DNA of 64,000 nucleotides from NCBI GenBank assembly GCA_943736015.1, contig OX031065.1, forward strand, positions 30,332,427 through 30,396,426, in the 5' to 3' direction. The translations under genes were made by a program, and so were the position numbers. The notes beneath the pieces were generated by a model, which searched no databases, had not been told where the DNA came from, and worked only from the letters and a program-made list of their open reading frames with translations. Shown here piece after piece: positions 57,301 to 64,000 of the stretch (the first letter of the stretch is position 1; each line of letters opens with the position of its first letter). The DNA is from Tridacna crocea (lineage: Eukaryota; Mollusca; Bivalvia; Cardiida; Cardiidae).

Positions 57301-60300
57301 GACAACAGCTGATGATGCATATTTTTTTGCAACTGAATAAAATGTTTAGTATTTGAATCGACCTTTGCTTCTTCCTTTACACATTCTTTCTCTTTTAAAA
57401 CAAGCAATCCTTCTTTGAACTCCTTGAGTGCTAGTTATGTATCCATGGCAAATGAACACAAATCACATTCCTTATTTAGGATTGTATCTATTTGTTCGCT
57501 TTTGTTGGCATCTTTCTCAGAAGCCAACCTTTCACCTTCACTCTCGACCTTTTCACAGTAAATCTTAATCTTTTCTTAAGACTTAATGCACTGATTATCT
57601 GTCATCAATTTCAACCTCAGAGTTGTCATCCTTTAATACTTTTTTACTTTTTCAGCTCTATGAATCTCTGCATCAAGAATTTTTCGAAACCTTGTCATTG
57701 CTCCCTTCAGGAATGGAATTTCAGACATGTTTAAGGGCTATGAACAGTAAAGAGAAGCACAAACCTTTGATAAGCACGATCACACAACTTCTGATAGTCA
57801 ACAACACAGAGATCCGTTATGAAGCTACCCAGATTCGCTCGCTGGGCCATTCACTGTGGCAGATCATTCAGAGAAAATCCTTAATTTTGAGGACTGTAAT
57901 AATTTTTCTTTTTCCGCCATAATTATAGGATGTAACTCAACATTTGAGTTAACCAAAAATAACCCACACATTCTTTTAGTACACTTTAATGATCCTTTCA
58001 CATTTAATCCATCCTATTCCATGGTCATCGTATCACTTAATCCCCAGGTCTTAATCGAACTAGGATAAATATATGAGGTTCAAACACCTTCATAGCAGCG
58101 GAATCTAGAGCACCTTTGCTTTAACCCTTTCCCAAACAACAAATTTTGGACTCTTCCAAACTGAAAGAGTTCGCTGACGACAATTTTAGATTTTGAGAAA
58201 ATGGCAGAAAATTCTCAAAAAGGGTAGAAAACACTGTGGGAAACGGAGAAATTGCTCGTTATGAGCAATTTCTCCTTTTCCCACAGTGTTTTCAAAAAGC
58301 TTTTACTGCAGACACATAAAAACCAGGGTTTGTTTGGGAAAGGGTAAAGACGGATTTTGAGCCGCTCAATATGTCTGCACTTTGCAAGCATGGTTCTCTT
58401 GACATTGTAAAGCAATAAATGGAAATGGAAAAGACGAAACATTGTGAAAAAAAAGACAAAAAAAATTCTTTACTTCAATCAACACTTGATGACTGTGTTG
58501 ATTAAGACCAGCTTGCATAAGATGTGCAGTCCGATGTTCAATTTGACATCAACGTAGACTAATTAGCCGAAAAACACAAGATTATCGCAATATTCGCGAC
58601 ACTTCCATAGTAATATATTTTTACAATATAGTGAGTCGGAAATTGGCCCTTTAACCCATTACCACACAATCCCTACTTTTGACGCCCCTGAGAAAGAAGC
58701 CTTTTGAAAACACTGTGGGAAAAGGAGAAAATGCTTCTTTTCCCACAATGTTTTGTACCCTTCCCAGCACAAATTTTAATTTTTCAGTCACCTTTATTTT
58801 GTTGTCTGCAAATGCTTTCAATTGGACCAGTCTAATATTTTCTTGTGTGGTACAGGGTTAAACTTTTCCTTGACCTCTGTATACCACACAAAGCATAACT
58901 GATATGAGAAAAATCAAAAGTAAAGGACACTTTATGATAGGAAATTTAATTTGAAACAATCAAATAAACAAAGTTCTACTTTCAAAATTTTAAGCGTAAA
59001 AAAGGGTGTACTGTTAATGTTGATCTATTTGTCTTTAAACCATAGGCCCTTGTAATTCTTTCAAAGAATGGCCATATACATAAACTCTTTTACTTATATT
59101 CTAATTGATGAATGTATCAGAACAGTAGTCTGACGCCTAAGATGTTTGTTTTGAATCAAATTCGATGGTGGATTTAAGAAAAAATACAGTATTTTGAAAA
59201 TACATCAATGGCAAAATTTGGGTGAAAGTGAGCAATTTAACTGAATTTGGTGGGCAACTAAATAAAATGTATTTGATAGGCAGTTTTAAATTTAAATTAT
59301 TTTGATAGGCAACTTTAAATATAATCATACATAAAACAGTATTACTGGGGTTGTTAAACAATATATTTTTACCCCAGTCTTTGAAGGCTATGAGTTTCTC
59401 CTGCAAAGATGAAATACGTTTTCAACAAGTTATAACATTTGTTCATGTGAAAGATTATGATAATTTAAGTTTTCATACCTGCATTCTTTTTTAAAAAAAC
59501 AATTGCTATGAATACTTACAGCAAACAAAATTTTGTGTATGACAAATTATTCTGGCATAGTTGCAGGCTCCGGCAACTTTACCCCATGAAACCATCACGG
59601 TTTATTTGAATTCATATTTAATTTTACCTACCTAAAACAAACTCATGTCTACCTCTGCAGTTTAGATATAGATGTAGCTATGCATATCTGTATATAATCA
59701 TGACATGCATGTATTTGAAATAAAAATATATGATAAAATGGCAGCAATGATGTAATGTACTTTAAAAACTGTTAATTACATTATTTCTTTTGAAAACATG
59801 GACCCTGAAACCAAATTGGAAGCAAATCGCTATATTGTCAAAATCTGAAATGAAAAAAGGTCACATGCTATGTAGATGCCTTACGTTGAATCAAAGGATA
59901 AAAAGCTGATGATGTTAAAAAAAAATAAATGGAAAACAATGAGTGACATTCATCATAATCATACCTTTGCCTGATGCAATTTGTTTGCTTCCAAGTTTTT
60001 CGTCTTTAATTGGAGAGCCCACCTTTTCCCCAGTGTAGGTCTCTGCTTCAATTACTAGTTGAACATTAGATATTTTCCTGGTATGACGACCATTGTTAGT
60101 TGCCTTGACTGTGATATCCAAATTGTCTCCAATCATAACATCACTGCTATGGATAAGGTTGAACTTCACTTTCTGAAACATTAATGAAAAATTATATGGT
60201 GGGTGCCGCCATAGCTGTAGGCCATATTCATAGACCGCTCTAAATATTATCCTACTTCAAACTTGCAGTACTAGTCATATGATGAACTTTTGAAGCGGTG

Positions 60301-61290
60301 GTGGATGAAGGCCAGATACACAGAATTCTTTGATTAAGGCTCGTCACGGGGATAAGGCAGTCAGAAATTAGAGGCCCTTGAAAGCTTGAATTGCTCTACT
60401 GGCAGCCAAAGTGCATAATGAAAATTATGATACCAAAAGGAAAAAGACAAATGCATACACAAAAAAAAGGAATATGAGTTTAGCACACCAACCTTCGTAA
60501 ATGGTACACTGGTTACTATGCCAGACAAACAAACCAGAAAATGACATCGAATACATAGAGAAAGTAAGTGTTTTTCTGACATTTTCTTGTCTGGTAAATT
60601 AAACCCTCATGTACACGTTTAAGTAGCAAATAAATTACGTGTATTTATATTGCAAGTGATCAATTAACTTGTTTGCTGTATTTTTAGCAGGTGTATGTTG
60701 TATAAACTTAATTTGGGGGTATGTTTGGTCACTTGAAGTGACAGGAAAGGTGACACTATTTTAGAATGGACGTGCATTTCTCAATAATGCGACGAGATTA
60801 GAAAAAAATCCTTTTTGTTGTTTGGTAGAGTGACTGGACTTTTCTATATCATGCTTAAATCTATCGTCATCATTTCCGTAGATCAAGGCTTTTGGAATAG
60901 ATAAATTCAGTTTTCTGCAGGGTATATAATCTAACTATTACTTCAACACATGATTCTTATCCGCAACTTTTATCTGTTTTGAAATAACTATTTTATACAT
61001 GTATTCCATTTTTCAAAGACTTAAACGAAAAAAACTACATTAAATAAATTACAGTGAGCGTGACCAACTTTTTTGTTTACATGACATGCTATACATATGT
61101 ACTGCATTTTGATTGGCTTATATATCCTCATTCAAAATCAGCAGACAGGCCAACTCTTTGTTTAAATTTTCTGGACAGAGAAAAATGTACTAGACATGTA
61201 CCTTTATTTTTGGTATATGATAAGCGTCCTTCTTCGGTTTTCTGGCAGTAAGATAAGCCATTTCAACTGCTTTACGCTCTTCTTCACTTC
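42216..61290 (-). CDS. Transglutaminase gene 2, last five coding exons (5' part outside window)
   Basis: A paralogue of gene 1, arranged in tandem in the same direction. Its exons at 61202-61290, 59965-60172, 48512-48684, 45621-45778 and 42216-42363 join in phase and encode the end of the catalytic core linker and both C-terminal barrels, ending in EVTE and a TAA stop. The two exons that overlap gene 1 have identical lengths (89 and 208 bp) and phases to its exons 13 and 14, but clearly different protein sequence. That indicates an old gene duplication. The catalytic core exons lie right of the window, so activity cannot be judged. The introns carry MITEs, a BEL/Pao element and a TTAA-flanked element. 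Confidence 0.94.
42560..42787 (+). repeat. Hairpin MITE, subfamily C
   Basis: TTAA at both ends; loop TTGCTCATTACAAGCAA, arms otherwise paired. Confidence 0.86.
42804..43004 (-). repeat. Hairpin MITE, mixed A/C features, right end truncated
   Basis: It has the C-type CAAGCCCTTGTTTT flank with the A-type GCTGGTAACCAGC hairpin. Confidence 0.75.
43163..43391 (+). repeat. Hairpin MITE, subfamily A
   Basis: TTAA at both ends; a few arm mismatches. Confidence 0.86.
43435..44560. repeat. Tandem array of about 145-150 bp units, seven to eight copies
   Basis: Each unit holds GAAAGGGCCATAACTCC, TTCCCATGAAGTTTGACTG and GATACTGAGAAATAGAGCAG. The array ends in ACAGACCGACAGAATGACC. It lies in the last intron of gene 2. 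Confidence 0.85.
44650..44745 (+). repeat. Hairpin MITE fragment
   Basis: Part of the hairpin and right end. Confidence 0.55.
44790..45603. mobile_element. TTAA-flanked 814 bp element with terminal inverted repeats
   Basis: The left end is TTAAGCCCCTTTCACAATTGG. The right end, reversed, is TTAAAGGGGCTTTCATAATTGG-like, so TTTCAYAATTGG is shared as an inverted repeat just inside TTAA. The interior is rich in TTGCAT/ATGCAA motifs and has no transposase frame. It ends 17 bp from a donor of gene 2. Confidence 0.6.
45621..45778 (-). CDS. Transglutaminase gene 2, penultimate exon
   Basis: It encodes IPKKTMKKGETMKVSLSF then QNPLNEKLEVKTLAEDT and ends EENQIKI. The SFQNPLN motif is typical of the second C-terminal barrel. 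The acceptor is a long pyrimidine run with TCAG; the donor is GTAAGC. Confidence 0.95.
45782..46235. other. Intron of gene 2 without recognised features
   Basis: Nothing beyond AT-rich sequence. Confidence 0.45.
46240..46560 (-). repeat. Palindromic repeat P1, copy 3, inverted and decayed
   Basis: Starts TTTCATGCTTTCCGGTAGG; the palindrome is only partly kept. Confidence 0.72.
46605..47030 (-). repeat. Palindromic repeat P2, copy 3, inverted
   Basis: The strongest of the three stems: AATAATCTTCTTTCTATCG pairs with CGATAGAAAGAAGATTATT. The flank has ATGACGTCA motifs. Confidence 0.8.
47066..47268 (-). repeat. Hairpin MITE, right end replaced by P1
   Basis: Good hairpin; truncated where the next P1 copy begins. 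Confidence 0.78.
47278..47725 (-). repeat. Palindromic repeat P1, copy 4, inverted
   Basis: Complete copy with GTGAAAGATCGAAATTTATTT palindrome. Confidence 0.82.
48157..48385 (-). repeat. Hairpin MITE, subfamily A with C-like ends
   Basis: TTAACCCTTTCCCAAAC end combined with the A hairpin; arms perfect. Confidence 0.86.
48512..48684 (-). CDS. Transglutaminase gene 2, third visible exon
   Basis: It encodes VETFSYTLDAKTYLPLLVEG then CNIRILAMCSVEGLAD and ends FVFKKPGLTIG. It is part of the first C-terminal barrel and the hinge. The acceptor is GTTCCAG and the donor GTAAGT; it follows exon 59965-60172 in phase. Confidence 0.93.
48721..48947 (-). repeat. Hairpin MITE, subfamily A
   Basis: Perfect hairpin; right TTAA mutated (TTGA). 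It starts 36 bp upstream of the acceptor of the neighbouring exon, so it may overlap the branch-point region. Confidence 0.86.
48948..49508. other. Intron of gene 2, unassigned
   Basis: A possible C-type MITE scrap is at 49220-49260; otherwise nothing recognisable. Confidence 0.45.
49509..49739. repeat. TIR element P5, copy 2
   Basis: Ends AGCTCCAGATGAAGGGAGTG and ATCCCTCTTATCTGGAGCT are inverted repeats. The inner GATTCTAATGAGTATCCACA matches copy 1 (27314-27491). AACATAGGGTAT is repeated inside. Confidence 0.75.
49740..51221. other. Large intron of gene 2, mostly unassigned
   Basis: A hairpin formed by ATCAAGATCAGATA and TATCTGATCTTGAT lies at 50487-50525. A G-rich run (GGGGGGGGGAGGGGAGGGG) is at 51105-51125. 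No exon is expected here. Confidence 0.5.
51222..51450 (-). repeat. Hairpin MITE, subfamily A
   Basis: TTAA at both ends; near-perfect hairpin; 25 bp outside the BEL/Pao LTR. Confidence 0.87.
51475..51924 (-). repeat. 3' LTR of a BEL/Pao element
   Basis: Matches 57856-58607 along its length; shared blocks include CATTTAATCCATCCT and GCCGCTCAATATGTCTGCAC. Begins and ends TGG/CCA. The two LTRs are visibly diverged, so the insertion is old. Confidence 0.85.
52253..52648 (-). other. 131-codon acidic open frame between integrase and 3' LTR
   Basis: Asp/Asn/Ser-rich (DINDIDSDIDNISLDGND), no match that I recognise. Its place is where some BEL/Pao elements carry an env-like or extra frame, but no signal peptide or fusion motif is visible. 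It may be chance. Confidence 0.3.
53167..53529 (-). pseudogene. BEL/Pao integrase remnant with catalytic core deleted
   Basis: HKAHKELHQSGVAPLLSSI and FWFPQGRASFK are the zinc-binding N-terminal part. From about residue 60 it continues as SWTFGKITKLVESNF and RPLNLLYPLEV, the integrase C-terminal part. The DDE core between them is gone but the frame is kept. Confidence 0.85.
53701..53718. repeat. C-run followed by T-run
   Basis: Ten C then about eight T, inside the decayed element. Confidence 0.8.
54529..54762 (-). pseudogene. BEL/Pao RT/RNase H segment
   Basis: KVLGHNWNRRTDTLSFN then TKRLVLKTLASVFDLLGLIC and LQCLWQEKLDWNEQLDP, a typical Pao block after the RT palm. Confidence 0.9.
55130..55380 (-). 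pseudogene. BEL/Pao RT palm remnant
   Basis: Read on the minus strand: IVHYSPHHAVMTPQKSG, then TTIRLVYDVAT, then a stop. Further on VVDIEKAFLQIGFAQRSA then a stop. The Asp of VDIEKAF is a metal-binding position of RT. Confidence 0.85.
56098..56289 (-). pseudogene. BEL/Pao aspartic protease remnant
   Basis: LFDSGLHRCYITQSLAQKFG contains the DSG active-site motif of Pao-type proteases. It ends at a frame break. Confidence 0.8.
56549..57850 (-). pseudogene. BEL/Pao gag-like remnant
   Basis: Several short frames, one Lys/Ser/Asn-rich (56549-56752). Placed by position between the 5' LTR and protease; the sequence is too broken to show domains. Confidence 0.55.
57856..58607 (-). repeat. 5' LTR of the BEL/Pao element, carrying a MITE
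   Basis: Partner of 51475-51924. It is longer because a subfamily C MITE (58121-58347) sits inside it. Confidence 0.85.
58121..58347 (+). repeat. Hairpin MITE, subfamily C, inside the LTR
   Basis: Absent from the other LTR at the matching place, so it arrived after the retrotransposon. Hairpin arms nearly perfect (loop CGTTATGAG). Confidence 0.88.
58651..58861 (-). repeat. Hairpin MITE, subfamily A, hairpin collapsed
   Basis: TTAA at both ends; the palindrome centre is deleted. Last recognisable copy in the window. Confidence 0.82.
58862..59964. other. Intron of gene 2, unassigned
   Basis: AT-rich; a duplicated phrase GGCA-CTAAATAAA / TTTGATAGGCA is near 59265-59310. No repeat family recognised. 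Confidence 0.45.
59965..60172 (-). CDS. Transglutaminase gene 2, second visible exon
   Basis: It encodes KVKFNLIHSSDVMIGDNLD then ITVKATNNGRHTRKISNVQL, AETYTGEKVG and KQIASGK. It starts the first C-terminal barrel. 208 bp, phase as gene 1 exon 14. The donor is GTATGA. Confidence 0.95.
60182..61201. other. Intron of gene 2, unassigned
   Basis: No repeat family or exon recognised. Confidence 0.45.
61202..61290 (-). CDS. Transglutaminase gene 2, first visible exon
   Basis: It encodes [20 protein letters not shown] then DAYHIPKIK. Counterpart of gene 1 exon 13 with the same 89 bp length. The acceptor is TTGACAG and the donor GTACAT. The preceding exon must lie beyond position 64000. Confidence 0.94.
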
Positions 61291-61404
61291 CTGTCAAGTA
61301 AAATTTGAAGACAAAGATTTTTTTTTATTTTGCATGACTGTAATCCATACTTTATGATGTATTGACTCATTGCCCCATAGGAATAAATTTGAGTCAGGAA
61401 ACTT

Positions 61405-63820
61405 TAAAACAAGAGGGTCATTGGCCCTGGAATGCTCACCTTAGACTATAGCTTATGAGTGAAATTCAATTCTTTGAACAACTTTGGTAAAGCTTCACCC
61501 AAAGAACATCCCTGCCAAGTTTCATCAAGATTGGCCCAGCGGGTTACAAGAAGAAGATGTTTAAAGAAATTGTTGACAGACGACGGACGACAGACGCCTG
61601 ACATAGGGCAATCAAATATCAAAGCTCTACACCTTCCTGTTTCAAAGAAGAATTTTAAATTTTCCTTCTTCGCTCGTATGTTCAAACTTGTGGTCCCTGG
61701 GGCTGGGCCAGTTTTTCCCAAAGCAGCATCCTTGGAACAAACTTGGTAGAAGTCCACTCAAAGATGCTACATACCAAATATCAAAGCTCTACACTTTCCC
61801 GTTTAAGAGAAAAAGAAATTTAAAATTTTCCTTCTTTGTTCCTATGTTCCAAACTGTGACCTCCGGGGCAGGGCCAGTTTTGACGCCAGGGACTTCATAT
61901 GACAAAACTTGGTAGAGGTCCACTAGAAGATTCTGCATACCAAATATCAAAGCTCTGCACCTTCAAGTTTCAGAGAAGAGGATTCTAAAGTTTTCCTAAT
62001 TTGTTGCAATGTTCGAACCTGTGACCCCCCGGGCAGGGCCAGTTTTGACCTCAGGGGCATAAGATGAACAAACTTGGTAAAAGTCCACTTGGAAATGCTA
62101 CATGCCAAATATCAAAGCTCTATGCCTTCTAGTTTCTAAAAAGAAGAATTTTAAAATTTCCTTTCTTTGTTCCTATGTTCGAACTTGTGACTCCCGGGGC
62201 CGTGCCAGTTTTGACCCCAAGGGCATGAGTTAAACAAACCTGGTAGAGGTCCACTGGGAGATGCCACATACCAAATATCAAAGCTCTTTGATACGCCTTC
62301 AAAGTTCAGAGGAGAAGATTTTTAATATTTTCCTTCTTTGTTCCAATGCTCAAACGTGTGACCCCCGGAATGGGGCCAGTTTTGACCCCAGGGGCATCAT
62401 TTGAACAAACTAGGTAGAAGTCCACTAGGAGATACAACAGACCAAATATCAAAGCTCTACGCTGTCTAGTTTCTGAGAAGAAGATTTTTAAAGTTTTCCT
62501 TCTTTGTTCCTATGCTCAAACTTGTGATCCCCTGGGGTTGGGCCAGTTTTGACCCCAGGGTTTTTATTTGAACAAACTTGGTAGAGGTATACTAGGAGAT
62601 GCCACATACCAAATATCAAAGCTCTACGCCTTCAAAGTTCAGAGGAGAAGATTTTTAATATTTTCCTTCTTTGTTCCTATGCTCAAACTTGTGATTCCCG
62701 GTGTGGGGCCAGTTTTGACCCTAGGGGCTTCATTTGAACAAACTAGGTAGAGGTCCACTAGGAGATGCAACAGACCAAATATCAAAGCTCTACGCTTTCT
62801 AGTTTTTGAGAAGATTTTTAATATTTTCCTTCTTTGTTCCTATGCTCAAACTTGTGACTCTGGGATGGGGCCAGTTTTGACCCTAGGGGCATCATTTTAA
62901 CAAACTTGGTAGAGGTCCACTAGGAGATGCCACATATCAAATATGAAAGCTCTACTCCTTCAAAGTTCAGAGGAGAAGATTTTTAATATTTTCCTTCTTT
63001 GTTCCTATGCTCAAACTTGTGATCCCCGGTGTGGGGCCAGTTTTGACCCTAGGGGCTTCATTTGAACAAACTAGGTAGAGGTCCACTTGGAGATGCAACA
63101 GACCAAATATCAAAACTCTACGCTTTCTAGTTTTTGAGAAGATTTTTAATATTTTCCATCTTTGTTCCTATGCTCAAACTTGTGACCCTGGGGTGGGGCC
63201 AGTTTTGACCCCAGGGGCATAATTTGAACAAACTTGGTAGAGGTCCGCTAGGAGTTGCCACATACCAAATATCAAAGCTGTACATCTTCAAGTTTCAGAG
63301 GAGAAGATTTTTACTATTTTCCTTCTTTGTTCCTATGCTCAAACTTGTGATCCCTGGTGTGGGGCCAGTTTTGATCCCAGGGACATAATTTGAACAAACT
63401 TGGTAGAGGTCTGCTAGGAGTTGCCACATACCAAATATCAAAGCTCTACATCTTCAAGTTTCAGAGGAGAAGATTTTTACTATTTTCCTTCTTTGTTCCT
63501 ATGCTCAAACTTGTGATCCCTGGTGTGGGGCCAGTTTCGATCCCAGGGGCATAATTTGAACAAACTTGGTAGAGGTCTACTAGGAGATGCTACAATTCAA
63601 ATATCAAAGCTCTACGCCTTTAAGTTTCAGAGGAGAAGACTTTTAAAGTTTTCCTTCTTTTTCCTATGCTCAAACTTGTGACCCCTAAGGTGGGGCCAGT
63701 TTTGACCCTAAGGGCATAATTTGAACAAACTTGGTAGAGGTCTGCTAGGAGATGCCACATACCAAATATCAATGCACTACCCCTTCTAGTTTCAGAGAAG
63801 ATTTTCAAAGATTTTGTTTT
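61405..63820. repeat. Tandem array of about 160 bp units, about 15 copies
   Basis: Each unit has AACTTGGTAGAGGTCCACTA, ACCAAATATCAAAGCTCTAC, TTTCCTTCTTTGTTCCTATG and GGGGCCAGTTTTGACCC. The array begins with an AAGAGGGTCATTGGCCCTG head. Units toward the right are more alike. Confidence 0.88.
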
Positions 63821-63822
63821 TT

Positions 63823-64000
63823 AGCTCACCTGAGCACAACATGCTCAAGGGGTGCTTTTAGGATCACCCGGTGTCCGTCGTGCGTCGTTTGTCGTCAACA
63901 ATTCTTTAAACATCAACTCCTCCTAAACCCCTGGGCCAATTTGGACCAAACTTGGCAGGAATGTTCCTTGGGAGGTCCTCTTTAAAAATTGTTCACAGAA
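63823..64000 (+). repeat. Dispersed 'agctcacctgagcac' element, runs off the window
   Basis: AGCTCACCTGAGCACAACAT then GTCCGTCGTGCGTCGTTTG and GGGCCAATTTGGACCAAACT. This sequence is very common in bivalve genomes (from general knowledge). Confidence 0.75.

Larger units (their letters stand above)
51475..58607 (-). mobile_element. Decayed BEL/Pao LTR retrotransposon in an intron of gene 2
   Basis: About 7.1 kb with two LTRs. On the minus strand the pieces run in the expected order: gag-like (56549-57850), retroviral-type protease (LFDSGLHRCYITQSLAQKFG, 56098-56289), RT (YSPHHAVMTPQKSG near 55350 and VDIEKAFLQIGF near 55160), the RNase-H-side segment (TKRLVLKTLASVFDLLGLIC near 54640) and integrase (53167-53529). 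Stops and frameshifts break it throughout. The Pao assignment rests on the DIEKAFLQIG, SVFDLLGL-CPVT and LYPLE motifs. Confidence 0.88.
2910..58861. repeat. Hairpin-MITE family: overview of the dispersed TTAA elements
   Basis: About 80 copies and fragments are spread through this span, in introns, in intergenic DNA and in one LTR. A full subfamily A copy is about 228 bp. It has TTAA at both ends, termini like TTAACCCTTTACC, a conserved GCATTTGCAGACGAC block on one side, and a central palindrome of about 65 bp with arms AACATTGTGGGAAAAGG and GGAGAAAATGCTGG. Subfamily B (TTTACTCCATAG / CCCCATAAGG ends) and subfamily C (TTTCCCAAAC ends, CTCGTAACGAG loop) share the same plan. No open frame of a transposase is present. 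TTAA target sites and CCC termini are known for piggyBac elements; the link to piggyBac is inference. Individual copies are listed below. Confidence 0.9.

Noticed and set aside
61446-61757. Open frames of about 100 codons on both strands
   Set aside because: They lie in the approximately 160 bp tandem array, and both strands are open over the same stretch.

Overview
This is a 64 kb piece of a eukaryotic nuclear genome, AT-rich and intron-rich, most likely from a bivalve mollusc. That assignment is an inference from the mollusc-type dispersed repeats: the 'agctcacctgagcac' element, the '~160 bp caaacttggtagaggtcc' arrays, the 'gggccataactcc' arrays and tRNA-headed SINEs. Both identifiable host genes are transglutaminases (protein-glutamine gamma-glutamyltransferases), and both run on the minus strand. 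There are no bacterial-type genes, operons, rRNA genes or convincing functional tRNA genes.

Layout, left to right. (1) 1-2909: a Ty3/gypsy-type LTR retrotransposon on the minus strand. It has one long open frame (gag, RNase H, integrase) from which protease and most of reverse transcriptase are missing, a tRNA-Leu-like primer site and a 217 bp LTR. It is inserted in a hairpin MITE. (2) 4777-25939: transglutaminase gene 1. Fourteen coding exons can be followed from the start codon, with matching splice phases, through the N-terminal barrel, the Cys-His-Asp catalytic core and the first C-terminal barrel. The last exons must lie beyond the left edge. (3) 25940-42215: intergenic DNA packed with MITEs, SINEs, palindromic repeats and one striking double insertion (27566-28520). 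(4) 42216-61290: the last five coding exons of transglutaminase gene 2, a tandem paralogue whose 5' part lies beyond the right edge. Its 11 kb intron contains a decayed BEL/Pao LTR retrotransposon (51475-58607). (5) 61400-64000: an approximately 160 bp tandem array and a dispersed mollusc element.

The dominant feature is a family of about 230 bp TTAA-flanked elements. I count about 80 copies and fragments by eye between 2.9 and 58.9 kb. Each has termini of the type TTAACCCTTTACC / GGTAAAGGGTTAA and a near-perfect central palindrome of about 65 bp that would fold into a hairpin of about 30 bp. The TTAA flanks and CCC/GGG termini resemble piggyBac-type non-autonomous elements (inference). At least three subfamilies (called A, B and C here) differ in flanks and loop but keep paired arms. 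In the entries below, '+' for this family means that the GCATTTGCAGACGAC-like segment precedes the hairpin.

The most interesting local signals are: 3' portions of two transglutaminase exons re-copied into the following introns, one of them in frame and ending at a usable donor; paired arm changes between hairpin subfamilies; two LTR elements that each carry an internal, apparently frame-preserving deletion; and two opposite insertions of one 350 bp element into a single MITE, each with its own target duplication.
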